Source: Candidatus Poribacteria bacterium (GTDB lineage: Bacteria > Poribacteria > WGA-4E > WGA-3G). Taken from it: DNA of 64,000 nucleotides. The stretch is from positions 1-64,000 of the forward strand of contig JAJEET010000065.1 of NCBI GenBank assembly GCA_022820835.1, in the 5' to 3' direction. This document shows, piece by piece, positions 55,421 through 63,375 of this stretch. The notes below the pieces were generated by a model. The model was given only the letters and a program-made list of their open reading frames with translations, had not been told where the DNA came from and made no database searches. The position numbers and the translations under genes were made by a program. Numbering within the stretch: the stretch's first letter is position 1; every line of letters begins with the position of its first letter.

Positions 55421-55666
55421 TCAATCTGACGCTTCAGTGTCGGCAGATTCCAAGATTTTTGGCTCTGCCTTCGGCAGCTCGGCGAACCTATATTTACCGG
55501 ACCGCCGCATCTGCTCTTGTAATTCTTGATAGTGGGCAACCAGCCGACCAACATCGTGGTCAAACCGTGCAGAAATTTTATGTCGAATTTCGCGAACTTC
55601 CTTAACGATTTCGCATTCATCATTCTTTTCGTTTTCTATAATCTTTCTGTCTTCCATTTTAGTCAT
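55421..55666 (-). CDS. putative antitoxin of the PIN toxin
   Basis: An 81-residue acidic protein homologous to the 66-residue gene at 49825 (shared RFDHD, AHYQ and SGKY). Its ATG lies inside the stop of the PIN gene (ATGACTAA), so toxin and antitoxin are made together. It has a helical KEVREIRHKI segment and a Lys-Pro-Glu tail. Small proteins with this core are common partners of PIN toxins. Neutralisation is inferred from gene order and size. Confidence 0.6.
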   Translation of the reverse strand: MTKMEDRKIIENEKNDECEIVKEVREIRHKISARFDHDVGRLVAHYQELQEQMRRSGKYRFAELPKAEPKILESADTEASD

Positions 55667-56180
55667 TGCCCCCCAAATAACTCAAAGGTGTTGTTAATTC
55701 CGGTGTTGCTAAGCCGAGTTCTCGGTTAATCCGCTGAATAACAGGGATCTTATTTTCGTTGGCAATGTGCGAACGGTTCCACGTGAGCAGCACATCTATC
55801 CTATGAAAAGAGGCAATTGCCAAGTGAAGCGCGTCACCAGACGGATCTTGAGGCATTATTAACCTGTCAATATAAATTTGCGCGATTTGGTAGATATCGA
55901 CAGTGATCGGTAATATTTCAAGATTTGCTACCAAGGCAATTCGGTCTCGCGTTTTCTCACTCGTTCCAACACTAAGTTCCTCAATAACAGTAGGGCTTGA
56001 AGTTAGGATGAATAAATTAGCGTATTTGTCCCACCATTGCCGAGTTACCCGCTGCCTCGCAAGAGAACCCTCGTCGGTCCGAGATGTATAGTAGGCACTC
56101 GGAATTGATGTATCAATGTAGATGCGTTTCTCGATCTCTCTATGCAATAATTGTACCCCATTTGCGTATAAGAATGCCAA
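55659..56180 (-). CDS. PIN-domain toxin (VapC-like RNase)
   Basis: A 173-residue PIN-domain protein of the type II toxin family. Acidic catalytic residues are visible: RIYIDTSIPSAYY (Asp near residue 23), Glu in TVIEELSVG near 67, and DALHLAIASFHRIDVLLTWNRSH with Asp near 116 and Asp near 125. It probably cleaves RNA when not held by the small partner encoded directly after it with an 8-bp overlap. The N-terminal 17 residues before RIYIDTS are not typical; a downstream start is possible but no clear one is seen. The ribosome site is weak. Confidence 0.75.
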   Translation of the reverse strand: MAFLYANGVQLLHREIEKRIYIDTSIPSAYYTSRTDEGSLARQRVTRQWWDKYANLFILTSSPTVIEELSVGTSEKTRDRIALVANLEILPITVDIYQIAQIYIDRLIMPQDPSGDALHLAIASFHRIDVLLTWNRSHIANENKIPVIQRINRELGLATPELTTPLSYLGGND

Positions 56181-56225
56181 GATATTAATCCCACACCTTG
56201 CGCGAAGTCAATTCAGGATTCATGT

Positions 56226-56377
56226 AACGTGAGTTCAATATGAAAATAGCACAACGCCGCGCGTGACTTTCCGGTTATGCTGAGTCCATATCCTAAAATT
56301 AGTAAAAAGTTTTCTATAGCGCAAACTGAAAGTTTACGCTACAAGCTCGGACGAAATGTTTAAGTTGAACTCACGTT
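56226..56377. repeat. 152-bp element with perfect 13-bp terminal inverted repeats (MITE-like)
   Basis: AACGTGAGTTCAA (56226-56238) and TTGAACTCACGTT (56365-56377) are exact reverse complements. Inside is a hairpin, TAGCGCAAACT (56317-56327) with AGTTTACGCTA (56331-56341), one mismatch. The interval 56181-56394 has no gene; this element fills most of it. A partial end AACTCACGTT also lies near 15330. Confidence 0.55.
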
Positions 56378-56394
56378 GAAAACAGTAGAATCGC

Positions 56395-57333
56395 TTAGTA
56401 CCCCAACAATGCAATCCCTTCTCGATACGTTGCAGCGGAGTGCTGTAAGGAACCGAGTTCGTCGTCGGTAAGTTCGATTTCGATAATCTCTTCTACACCG
56501 TCTCCACCGAGTTTAATAGGAACGCCAATATAGAGATCATCAATACCGTATTGTCCGGTAAGGTGCGCGGAGCACGGGAGCAGCCGTTTCTTATCAAGGA
56601 TGATAGCCTCTGCCATCTGTGCTAATGAAGCACCCGCTGCATAGTATCCACTCGTTTTCAGGAGATTGACGATTTCAGCACCGCCGTCACGGGTCCGTTG
56701 TGCCATCGCTTCGATACGGTCTTCCGGTATAAGCTGCGGGATCGGGATGCCGTTAACAGTTGTATAACGCGGGAGCGGAACCATCGTGTCGCCGTGTCCG
56801 CCGAGGACGAGTGCGTGGATGTCTTCCACGGATACGCCGAGTTCAAGGGAGATGAAATGACGGAACCGTGCCGAATCCAGCACGCCTGCTTGCCCAACGA
56901 CGCGGTGTGACGGGAATCCTGAGACCTTCCACGCGTGGTAGGTCATGATGTCCAACGGGTTGGTGAGCATCATAAGAATCGTATCTGGTGAATGCTTCAC
57001 CACATTTTCTGTGACGCTGCCGACGATGTTCGCGTTCGTTTGCAACAGGTCTTCGCGCGTCATCCCCGGTTTACGTGGGGAGCCTGATGTAATAATTACC
57101 AAATCGGAGCCTGCGGTTGCGGTGTAGTCCAGGTCTCCATCAATCGCGGCATCAAAGAGTTCTACGGGACCCATTTGTGCCATGTCCAATGCTTTACCTT
57201 GCGGGACACCATCCACGATGTCGATCATGACGACATCCCCGAGTTGTTTTTGTGCGATCAGGAACGCCGCTGTTGCGCCGACATTCCCCGCACCAATAAC
57301 GCTGATTTTTTTTCTTGCCACTTCTGCCTCCAT
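56395..57333 (-). CDS. mdh: malate dehydrogenase (LDH-like type)
   Basis: A 312-residue NAD-dependent dehydrogenase that interconverts malate and oxaloacetate in the TCA cycle. ISVIGAGNVGATAAFLIA is the Rossmann loop, followed by Asp in VMIDIVDG (NAD specificity). Substrate-binding Arg lies in GSPRKPGMTRED, catalytic His in LGGHGDTMVPL, and VVGQAGVLDSARFRHFI is typical. The Arg in the mobile loop favours malate over lactate dehydrogenase. The first 6 residues (MEAEVA) are an unstructured lead. The gene stands alone on the minus strand. Confidence 0.92.
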   Translation of the reverse strand: MEAEVARKKISVIGAGNVGATAAFLIAQKQLGDVVMIDIVDGVPQGKALDMAQMGPVELFDAAIDGDLDYTATAGSDLVIITSGSPRKPGMTREDLLQTNANIVGSVTENVVKHSPDTILMMLTNPLDIMTYHAWKVSGFPSHRVVGQAGVLDSARFRHFISLELGVSVEDIHALVLGGHGDTMVPLPRYTTVNGIPIPQLIPEDRIEAMAQRTRDGGAEIVNLLKTSGYYAAGASLAQMAEAIILDKKRLLPCSAHLTGQYGIDDLYIGVPIKLGGDGVEEIIEIELTDDELGSLQHSAATYREGIALLGY

Positions 57334-57472
57334 TATGAAGATGTATGGTTTTTATTCTAAGATTGACAGTACTAATTATACCCAGAAATCTGAAAATAAT
57401 CAAGTCTCCAATAATTTTCAGTCAAGACGATTTAGTTTTCGGTTTTGACTTTGGTTTTCATTTACAAATGTT

Positions 57473-57743
57473 AACCCAAGTTGCCACTTTGTAGCATAGG
57501 AGACCGTTGGTCTCCTGTGCCTCAAACTTGAACCCACAGATGTCCGGAAACCGCTAAGGCGTTGGGTTTTTCTCGGTTTTCTGTTTGACGTGCCATCTAT
57601 GGGGCAGGCTGAGCCCTATGCTACTTTCCAGCGTTTTGGGAGTATCCGTTCAACCCAACCTACAAGACGATACGATTTCTCTTCTTAAATTGACGCTTAT
57701 GGTTATAATAGTATAGCAACCTAAGTTGCCACCTTGTAACATA
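57473..57743. repeat. repeat patch in the mdh-WD40 intergenic region
   Basis: The 730-bp gap holds repeats rather than genes: two direct copies of a 26-bp sequence (57473-57498 and 57718-57743, 23 of 26 identical; core AAGTTGCCAC), a perfect hairpin AGGAGACC/GGTCTCCT (57498-57516), and between them the 104-bp dispersed element described separately. From 57344 to 57472 I see only an AT-rich sequence. Confidence 0.5.
57560..57663. repeat. dispersed inverted-repeat element, copy 2 (about 104 bp)
   Basis: It begins CGTTGGGTTTTTCTCG and ends CGTTCAACCCAACCTAC, the reverse orientation of the element at 15209-15314, and is nearly the same length. Both have GTTGGGTT/AACCCAAC ends, while their middles differ. 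Confidence 0.5.
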
Positions 57744-57791
57744 ACCTGTTAACGCCAGTTTGATAATAAATGAGATGATAGGAGACTTCAG

Positions 57792-57926
57792 TTGAAAAGG
57801 CAAATGCTGATTCCACGTGACTTCGACGATAACGATATTAGCAAATGGGACTGCCGCCAGGAGCGATTAGACGATTTGGACAGGGATACGCGAGCACTAT
57901 GGCGTTTTGCTCCCATAATGGTGTAG
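57792..57926 (+). CDS. possible small ORF or gene fragment
   Basis: A 44-residue frame starting at TTG 57792, with AGGAG about 7 nt before it, rich in Asp and Arg (DFDDNDISKWDCRQERLDD). It has no recognised match and ends at TAG 57924-57926. It may be a decayed gene fragment; coding is uncertain. Confidence 0.25.
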   Translation: MKRQMLIPRDFDDNDISKWDCRQERLDDLDRDTRALWRFAPIMV

Positions 57927-58063
57927 TGGCTGTCACGACAACTGAAGGCGTAAGGAGCATTTCCATTTACATGCGTTTAGTATTTCCGTAAAAAGAAACC
58001 AATTTTTTTCATTTTATGGTAAAATCGGGAAATAAGTTTGCACTCCTATTTTCGAGGGTTTCT

Positions 58064-60154
58064 ATGAATAAAAATAGTTTTACTGTTTGGGAACTGCCAC
58101 AGGACGCAATTGCTCGTTTTGGGTCGGGTGCCTTATGTGATTTAGCCGTTTCCGCAGATGGAACGTCCTTGGTAGCTGGTACTGGGATAGGCGTGTGGTG
58201 GTACGACCTCACGACACACCAGCCCGTTTCGTTGTTTGAAACGGGACGAGGCATGGTCGACAACATCGCCCTCTGTTCAAACCAACCGTGGTTGGCAGTG
58301 AACAACAGTGACAAAGAGGGGAAAGGGGTGATCAAGATATGGGATATGCAAAGACAGAAATGTATCGCTGTTATGGACTATCCTGCAGGGTGGAGGGACG
58401 ATCCACCTCGAGATTATTTAGGCAATCTCTGTTTCTCTCCTTCAGGACAATGGCTTGCTGCAAGTCGAGATGATAGCGTTATCGTTGATGTCTATGCGTC
58501 GTTAACCGGTAGCGTACATGCCTCGCTGGAATTACCTGCGGAAGACATTGAGTTATGTCGCATAGATGACTGGCCTGACAATGGATTCTTTTGGAACTTT
58601 AGTGGCACCTTGGCGTTTGCACCGGACGATCGCCACTTTGCGTCGTCTCATTGGGCTGATTTTATTAGCGTCTGGGATATAACGACCTGTGAACGGATCA
58701 TCCGCCTTACAGGCCATCCCGAAGGTGTACACGCGCTCAGTTTTTCACCGTGCGGCCAGTTCCTTGCTGCGGGCGGGGTGAAGGGGACTGTGCAAGTCTG
58801 GGAGACTACCACTTGGCAGCTGCAGCAGACCTATCCATCATCCGATGACACGCTGATGAATGTTTCCTACGCACCTGATGGCACGCTTCGGGCAGCAGGT
58901 ATCTCTCACGATCAATGCACAATTACTGTGTGGGATGTCGCACAGCAAAAGGCGTTATATACTTTTCATGAAAAAAATTATTGTGACGCTGAAATTTATC
59001 CTACTCACTTTTCCAACGGCACACATCTTGCCTTCCAAAGCGATTTTGAAGTTAGAGTCAAGTCAGTGGGCGGGACAGAGAAACCAGCAATACTGCCGTG
59101 GGAACAGGGCGATCTGCATTCACTAACATTTTCACCTGACGGCAAAACACTCTGTGCGGGGTACCGGCAATTTGGTGGCGTCATTCTATGGGATGTTACA
59201 ACCCATCGTCCACAACATGTTGTTACAGAGCCGCGTTGTCATATCGTTGCCGTTTATTCGGACACGGCGACTGCAAAATTTTATGCAACCGGGTTTCCGC
59301 CGGGAGAATCTGACTATTGGAGCAACACCCTGAATCTGTGGGAAATTGGACAAAGTGAACCGATTGCTGAACTTACGATCCCTGGAGAATTACCTAATCG
59401 GCGTGCGATGGCATACGCGCCTACCACGCAACTACTTGCCTGTGGGAATGGAACGGAAAAGGATAGTGAGAGTTGGGATGAAAATGACCCCGAAAATGGG
59501 GCAGTCTATGTATGGGATGTCGCACGCGGACAGATGAAACACATACTCAGAAGTAAACATGCGAATTCCATCAATTACGTGAGATTAAGTCCGGACGGCA
59601 CACGCCTTATCAGCAAATGTGATAGCTGGATAAATCGGGTGTGGGACGTGATGTCCGGTGAAGAGATGGGTGAGTTTCCAGAAGTTTTTGTGATGCCTCC
59701 CGAATATTTTGATGCTGCGTATATTAAATCACTTGGAGAGGACTTAAGAGAACTAACTCATTTTGTTCCGCTCGTTTTTTCTTCTTGTGGAAATCTAATT
59801 GTTGGAGTTTCCGGTGCTAGGATACTTGTGTGGGATATTGAGCAGTGTAAAACACGTATGACAATGCTGCTCCCACCTACAGTGCCAGATGGAGAGTATC
59901 CCAATATAGATCCGATAGAAATCTCGCCTTGCGGTCAGTATGTGGCTTTCGGTGAAGTTTGGCAACCGGGGTTAGAGAAAGTTCCTGTTCAGTTATGGGA
60001 CATTCACACCGGTGAAAACATTGCTACTTTTCTCGGACACCCGACAGATATTCAATGTCTTGCGTTTTCACCAGATAGCACTATCTTGGCAAGCGGTAGT
60101 TTTGATCACACGATTCTGTTATGGGATCTGAAACCTTATCTGAGAGACTCATAA
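58064..60154 (+). CDS. cytoplasmic WD40-repeat protein
   Basis: A 696-residue double-propeller protein without signal peptide, with repeats such as ALSFSPCGQFLAAGGVKGTVQVWE, LTFSPDGKTLCAGY and LAFSPDSTILASGSFDHTILLWD. The N-terminus WELPQDAIARFGSG, then IGVWWYDL, resembles the start of the WD40 protein at 7922 (WSLPEAAKARLGKG, then IGVWLYDI). ATG 58016 would add 16 residues but lacks a ribosome site and overlaps a -10-like TAAAAT; ATG 58064 after CGAGGGTT is preferred. Partners are unknown. It ends just before the convergent minus-strand secreted protein. Confidence 0.78.
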   Translation: MNKNSFTVWELPQDAIARFGSGALCDLAVSADGTSLVAGTGIGVWWYDLTTHQPVSLFETGRGMVDNIALCSNQPWLAVNNSDKEGKGVIKIWDMQRQKCIAVMDYPAGWRDDPPRDYLGNLCFSPSGQWLAASRDDSVIVDVYASLTGSVHASLELPAEDIELCRIDDWPDNGFFWNFSGTLAFAPDDRHFASSHWADFISVWDITTCERIIRLTGHPEGVHALSFSPCGQFLAAGGVKGTVQVWETTTWQLQQTYPSSDDTLMNVSYAPDGTLRAAGISHDQCTITVWDVAQQKALYTFHEKNYCDAEIYPTHFSNGTHLAFQSDFEVRVKSVGGTEKPAILPWEQGDLHSLTFSPDGKTLCAGYRQFGGVILWDVTTHRPQHVVTEPRCHIVAVYSDTATAKFYATGFPPGESDYWSNTLNLWEIGQSEPIAELTIPGELPNRRAMAYAPTTQLLACGNGTEKDSESWDENDPENGAVYVWDVARGQMKHILRSKHANSINYVRLSPDGTRLISKCDSWINRVWDVMSGEEMGEFPEVFVMPPEYFDAAYIKSLGEDLRELTHFVPLVFSSCGNLIVGVSGARILVWDIEQCKTRMTMLLPPTVPDGEYPNIDPIEISPCGQYVAFGEVWQPGLEKVPVQLWDIHTGENIATFLGHPTDIQCLAFSPDSTILASGSFDHTILLWDLKPYLRDS

Positions 60155-60164
60155 AAGGACTGCA

Positions 60165-60950
60165 CTAATCCATTAACTTTATTTCACCCCAACGTGAAGC
60201 CAATTTGCCGCGTGCCTCTACGGGATACGGTAGACTTTCCGATTTTACGAAGACATCATCAACGGCAACCTCAACCACCTGATCGGCAGTGAGGTAGATG
60301 CTCCACCACGGGAATTTACCTAAGTCGGCGTTAGAGGAAATATCGTCCTTTTTCCATTCCGTCTTTTCACCCGGATCGACGGTGACAGCCATTTCATGTC
60401 TCGCGTCGTTCCATTCCAAGCGGAGCGTTCTGAGCATGTTCGTATTTTCGGGGATGTCCTCGTAGGCGAATGCTTCCCAGCCTCCGAGTTGACCGACGGA
60501 ACCAGAACCGAACACACCTTTCGGGCCCCAGTCGTGTTGGTGGCTCGGCGACATACCGAAAACCCAGTTCGGATTTTTCCAATTCGGTTCCTCGTTGGTA
60601 CATAGCACCCCGAACCATCCGCCGGCTTCAGAGAGTTCAGCGACTTTTACCGTGAACTGGATGCCGAGGATGTCGCGCGGTTCCCATCCGAAAACGAGTT
60701 TGAAACCCGGATCGCGACCGCCAGGACTTTTGACCTTCATCTGAAACACGCCATTCTCGATGCCCATCTCTAAACGGTTTTCAGGGACAAACTGGACCCA
60801 TTTCGTGCCGAGGTCTGGTATCTGTCCGGGGGTTTCGTCAATTGCGTCTAACTCACCCTCAAAATCGTCGTAAGGTTTCCATTCAGGTGCAGCAAACGCA
60901 CTGGAGAGCGCGAGTGCTACCAAAATGCAAATAAACAATGTCGTTTTCAT
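60165..60950 (-). CDS. secreted jellyroll-like protein of unknown function
   Basis: A 261-residue exported protein. Signal peptide at 1-19 (TTLFICILVALALSSAFA). The mature part starts EWKPYDDFEGELDAIDE and has beta-sandwich-like blocks (FQMKVKSPGGRDPGFKLVFG, GWFGVLCTNEEPNW, LRLEWNDARHEMAVTVD, VVEVAVDDVFV) resembling glycan-binding or hydrolase-associated beta-sandwich domains; I cannot name a family. The tail KLASRWGEIKLMD resembles those of 33862 and 34342. The longer frame to 61097 adds a poor N-terminus, so ATG 60950, which overlaps the membrane-protein stop (ATGA), is used. Confidence 0.75.
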   Translation of the reverse strand: MKTTLFICILVALALSSAFAAPEWKPYDDFEGELDAIDETPGQIPDLGTKWVQFVPENRLEMGIENGVFQMKVKSPGGRDPGFKLVFGWEPRDILGIQFTVKVAELSEAGGWFGVLCTNEEPNWKNPNWVFGMSPSHQHDWGPKGVFGSGSVGQLGGWEAFAYEDIPENTNMLRTLRLEWNDARHEMAVTVDPGEKTEWKKDDISSNADLGKFPWWSIYLTADQVVEVAVDDVFVKSESLPYPVEARGKLASRWGEIKLMD

Positions 60951-61261
60951 AAGTATTTCACCAGCAATATTGTGTGGATAACGCTCGTTAGCAGAACGAG
61001 ACGAAAAATCCACCGGATAACACGCGAGTTCGGAAACTCCAATTTTAGAACAAACAGCCGTGCTGCTGCCATCCAGACACAAGGCGTTACAAGACACTGA
61101 TTTAGAAAATTATAGGTGTCACCTAAAAAAAGCGTGATAAGCGTCCCGAGCGCAAGGAAGAGGATAATCAGAGTGAAAATGGTACTGAATTTACCTGATC
61201 GGCTGACGACAATAAGCCATTTTCTTAGAAATTCCTTCTTCAGTTCATAGTCGTCGCTCAT
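60947..61261 (-). CDS. small multi-pass membrane protein
   Basis: A 104-residue protein with two to three hydrophobic segments: IFTLIILFLALGTLITLFLG, CLVTPCVWMAAARLFVL and IFRLVLLTSVIHTILLV. The N-terminal 30 residues are charged and cytoplasmic. No family is recognised. Its stop overlaps the start of the secreted protein gene (ATGA), so the two are translated together. Start could be ATG 61282 or ATG 61261; the latter has GGAAG upstream and begins SDDYELKKEF. Confidence 0.6.
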   Translation of the reverse strand: MSDDYELKKEFLRKWLIVVSRSGKFSTIFTLIILFLALGTLITLFLGDTYNFLNQCLVTPCVWMAAARLFVLKLEFPNSRVIRWIFRLVLLTSVIHTILLVKYL

Positions 61262-61307
61262 TTGAAACTTCCATCCTTCCATTTTCCAATCACGCTCGCG
61301 AAAGTCG

Positions 61308-61451
61308 TTAGTCGTTAAAACGGTTCAAAATCTGCGTTAATCCTTCTGGCATCTCGCCGCGCTTCATTCTGATTTCGATGTGTGCGCTCGCGAGGTACTC
61401 CCGTCCTTCCCGCTTATCGAAGCCGATAATAGGTTCCGTTACAATCTGCAT
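61308..61451 (-). CDS. small ORF in frame with and downstream of the dioxygenase stop
   Basis: Forty-seven residues from ATG 61451 (QIVTEPIIGFDKREG then AHIEIRMKRGEMPEG), ending at TAA 61308. The open frame actually continues to the stop of the phytanoyl-dioxygenase-like gene at 61509-61511, 66 codons in all, and looks protein-like (LPDFRFLNFTLELTDEM). It may be a small separate gene, or the lost C-terminal part of the dioxygenase if that stop is a point mutation. Confidence 0.4.
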   Translation of the reverse strand: MQIVTEPIIGFDKREGREYLASAHIEIRMKRGEMPEGLTQILNRFND

Positions 61452-61508
61452 CTCGTCTGTGAGTTCTAACGTGAAATTTAGGAATCGGAAATCGGGGAGC
61501 CAAGCCGT

Positions 61509-62438
61509 TTAAGCGTGTCGGGGGCCCATTGCATAAGCAGGGTTGTCGCCGAGGTTTTCGATGAGCCAGCCGCGCAACGGTACATCGTCTTCGGAGGGAA
61601 CGTAGCGTCCGTTGTTTCGAGTAGCAGCACCGAGCAGCTGCCGACGGATCGGATCGCACCGTTCATAGAGCGGTTCAACTGTCATCTCATCTTTGGGACG
61701 GATCCAGCGGTACCCATAGCCGTAGAAGAGTGCCTTCCGCGTGATTGGGGAGTGGTTCGGGCTACGCGAGTGCCAGAGCCGTCTGTCGAACAGAACAGCA
61801 GTTCCGGGTTCCACGCAGACCGGCATCGCATCGTCAGGGACATCATCCGCGGTGCCTTCTCGTGGGTCTCGACTAATCTCGGATTCTGGAACAGGCATAT
61901 CCGACTTGAGATGGCTGCCCGGACGGATATAGAAGTTGCCGCGTCCGGGTTCAGAGACATCCGTGAGGAAATACGCCACTTTTAGGGACAAACGTGGCCG
62001 CGGATGCGTCTCCATTTCGATGTTGACGCGTCCGCTGTCTTGGTGCCATTCGAGCCAACCTTCACCTTCTTCGACATCAGCGGAGGCTGGCGGCTTGACG
62101 TGCATGTGCGCATGGTAGAGGTATATGTTCCATCCCAAGATACCCCAGACTTTCGGTAGCGTCGTCGGCAGATCAACAAGATTTAAAAGCGCATCATCGG
62201 CACCTAAGAAATCTGACCAACCCCAGTGTGATCCGGGTTTTGCTCTGCCTGTGACAAGTGCCTTGTTGTGCAAAGTATCCACCGCATGTATAAGCTCTTC
62301 GCGCGTCTCTGTGGTGAGCGCGTTCGGGATGTATAGATAGCCTTGTTCTTCAAAATGGGTGCGTTCTTCTTCCGTGATTAGGTGAGGAAGGTACTTTTCA
62401 GGAGAAGCCTGCATACCCATATTCAAAAGTTCGTTCAT
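61509..62438 (-). CDS. phytanoyl-CoA dioxygenase-like Fe(II)/2-oxoglutarate oxygenase
   Basis: A 309-residue PhyH-family oxygenase. Iron ligands: His and Asp in LEWHQDSGRV near residue 130 and the distal His in RRLWHSRSPNH near 220; the 2-oxoglutarate Arg is in SPITRKALFYGYGYR. It hydroxylates or otherwise oxidises an unactivated C-H bond using O2 and 2-oxoglutarate; the substrate is unknown. ATG 62438 follows AAGGAG. It is between the sugar isomerase and the membrane-protein gene, all on the minus strand with short gaps, so a catabolic operon is plausible. The ORF past its stop may be part of it. Confidence 0.87.
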   Translation of the reverse strand: MNELLNMGMQASPEKYLPHLITEEERTHFEEQGYLYIPNALTTETREELIHAVDTLHNKALVTGRAKPGSHWGWSDFLGADDALLNLVDLPTTLPKVWGILGWNIYLYHAHMHVKPPASADVEEGEGWLEWHQDSGRVNIEMETHPRPRLSLKVAYFLTDVSEPGRGNFYIRPGSHLKSDMPVPESEISRDPREGTADDVPDDAMPVCVEPGTAVLFDRRLWHSRSPNHSPITRKALFYGYGYRWIRPKDEMTVEPLYERCDPIRRQLLGAATRNNGRYVPSEDDVPLRGWLIENLGDNPAYAMGPRHA

Positions 62439-62503
62439 GGCAATTTCTCCTTGATTGCGCTGCCGTTCAACGGTTGTGCAAGCGGACGCAAAAATTGGAC
62501 GGA

Positions 62504-63367
62504 TTACCGGACAAACTCATCAAGAAATTCACGCGAGCGGATCAAACCGTCGGATTCCGATTCCCACGTTCGCCAGTAACGGTAATCTTCGAGTTCTACA
62601 CTGACGATGCCATCAAATCCTTCATCTTCTAAGCGTTGCACGACACGTAGCCAGTCCACAATACCATCACCGGGGATGGTATAACGCCACCAATCTTCGC
62701 CGAAGCCGCGTGGGTTTTGGAAACTCGGTCCTAAATTGCCGTGCAGGTAGAGTGCTTCTTCGTCGAAAGCGGTATCCTTTCCGTGAACGTGTTTGACATA
62801 AGGTGCGAACTCGTGCAAAGCACGGAGATAGTCGATACCGATCCTGACGAGGTGCGACGGGTCGTAGTTGAGTCCTAAACCTGGGGAATCGCATTCAGCG
62901 AACATTGCACGCCACATCTCCGGTGTACAACCGAGGGCAGGATAAGCGGGACCAGGACCGGGCCACCCTTCAACTGCGATAGTGACACCATTGTCGGCGG
63001 CGAATTCGGCGATAGGCGGAACCGTCTCTTTCCAAATATCAAAGTTTTTTGACCTGCCGAGAGTGGCATCTTCAGGAACGAAGACGCAAAACATGATATG
63101 GACATCGTTTTCAGCGGCGGCTTGAATTGCTGCTTTCGCCGCTTCGGCACCGGCTTTCTGTTTTGATTTTTTTGGACTCAGCAGGTCTCTTGTGCCGGGT
63201 AGATCCGCAGAACCGATAGCGAGGCCGGCATCCCTCGCTGTTTGGACAATTTCGGGAGTAACTTCTCCAATATCAACAGCATCAAACCCGTTATCTGCAC
63301 ACCATTTGCAGAAATCCGCGAAAGGTAGTTGACGGGCTGTGCCGGGAATACGTAATCCTATCTTCAT
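62504..63367 (-). CDS. sugar phosphate isomerase/epimerase (xylose-isomerase-like TIM barrel)
   Basis: A 287-residue AP-endonuclease-2/xylose-isomerase-type TIM barrel. Typical segments: KIGLRIPGTARQLPFADFC, GVTIAVEGWPG (Glu ligand), LGLNYDPSHLVRIG (Asp, His), VKHVHGKDT and IVSVELEDYRYWR (last Glu). Such enzymes epimerise or isomerise sugars or inositols with a divalent metal. An in-frame ATG at 63430 would add 21 residues that overlap a dispersed repeat; ATG 63367 starts the conserved part. Same strand and close to the dioxygenase gene. Confidence 0.85.
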   Translation of the reverse strand: MKIGLRIPGTARQLPFADFCKWCADNGFDAVDIGEVTPEIVQTARDAGLAIGSADLPGTRDLLSPKKSKQKAGAEAAKAAIQAAAENDVHIMFCVFVPEDATLGRSKNFDIWKETVPPIAEFAADNGVTIAVEGWPGPGPAYPALGCTPEMWRAMFAECDSPGLGLNYDPSHLVRIGIDYLRALHEFAPYVKHVHGKDTAFDEEALYLHGNLGPSFQNPRGFGEDWWRYTIPGDGIVDWLRVVQRLEDEGFDGIVSVELEDYRYWRTWESESDGLIRSREFLDEFVR

Positions 63368-63375
63368 ATTTTTAA

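Noticed and set aside
57792..57926. Confident annotation of the small ORF after mdh
   Set aside because: Only 44 residues, TTG start and no family; kept only as a low-confidence feature.
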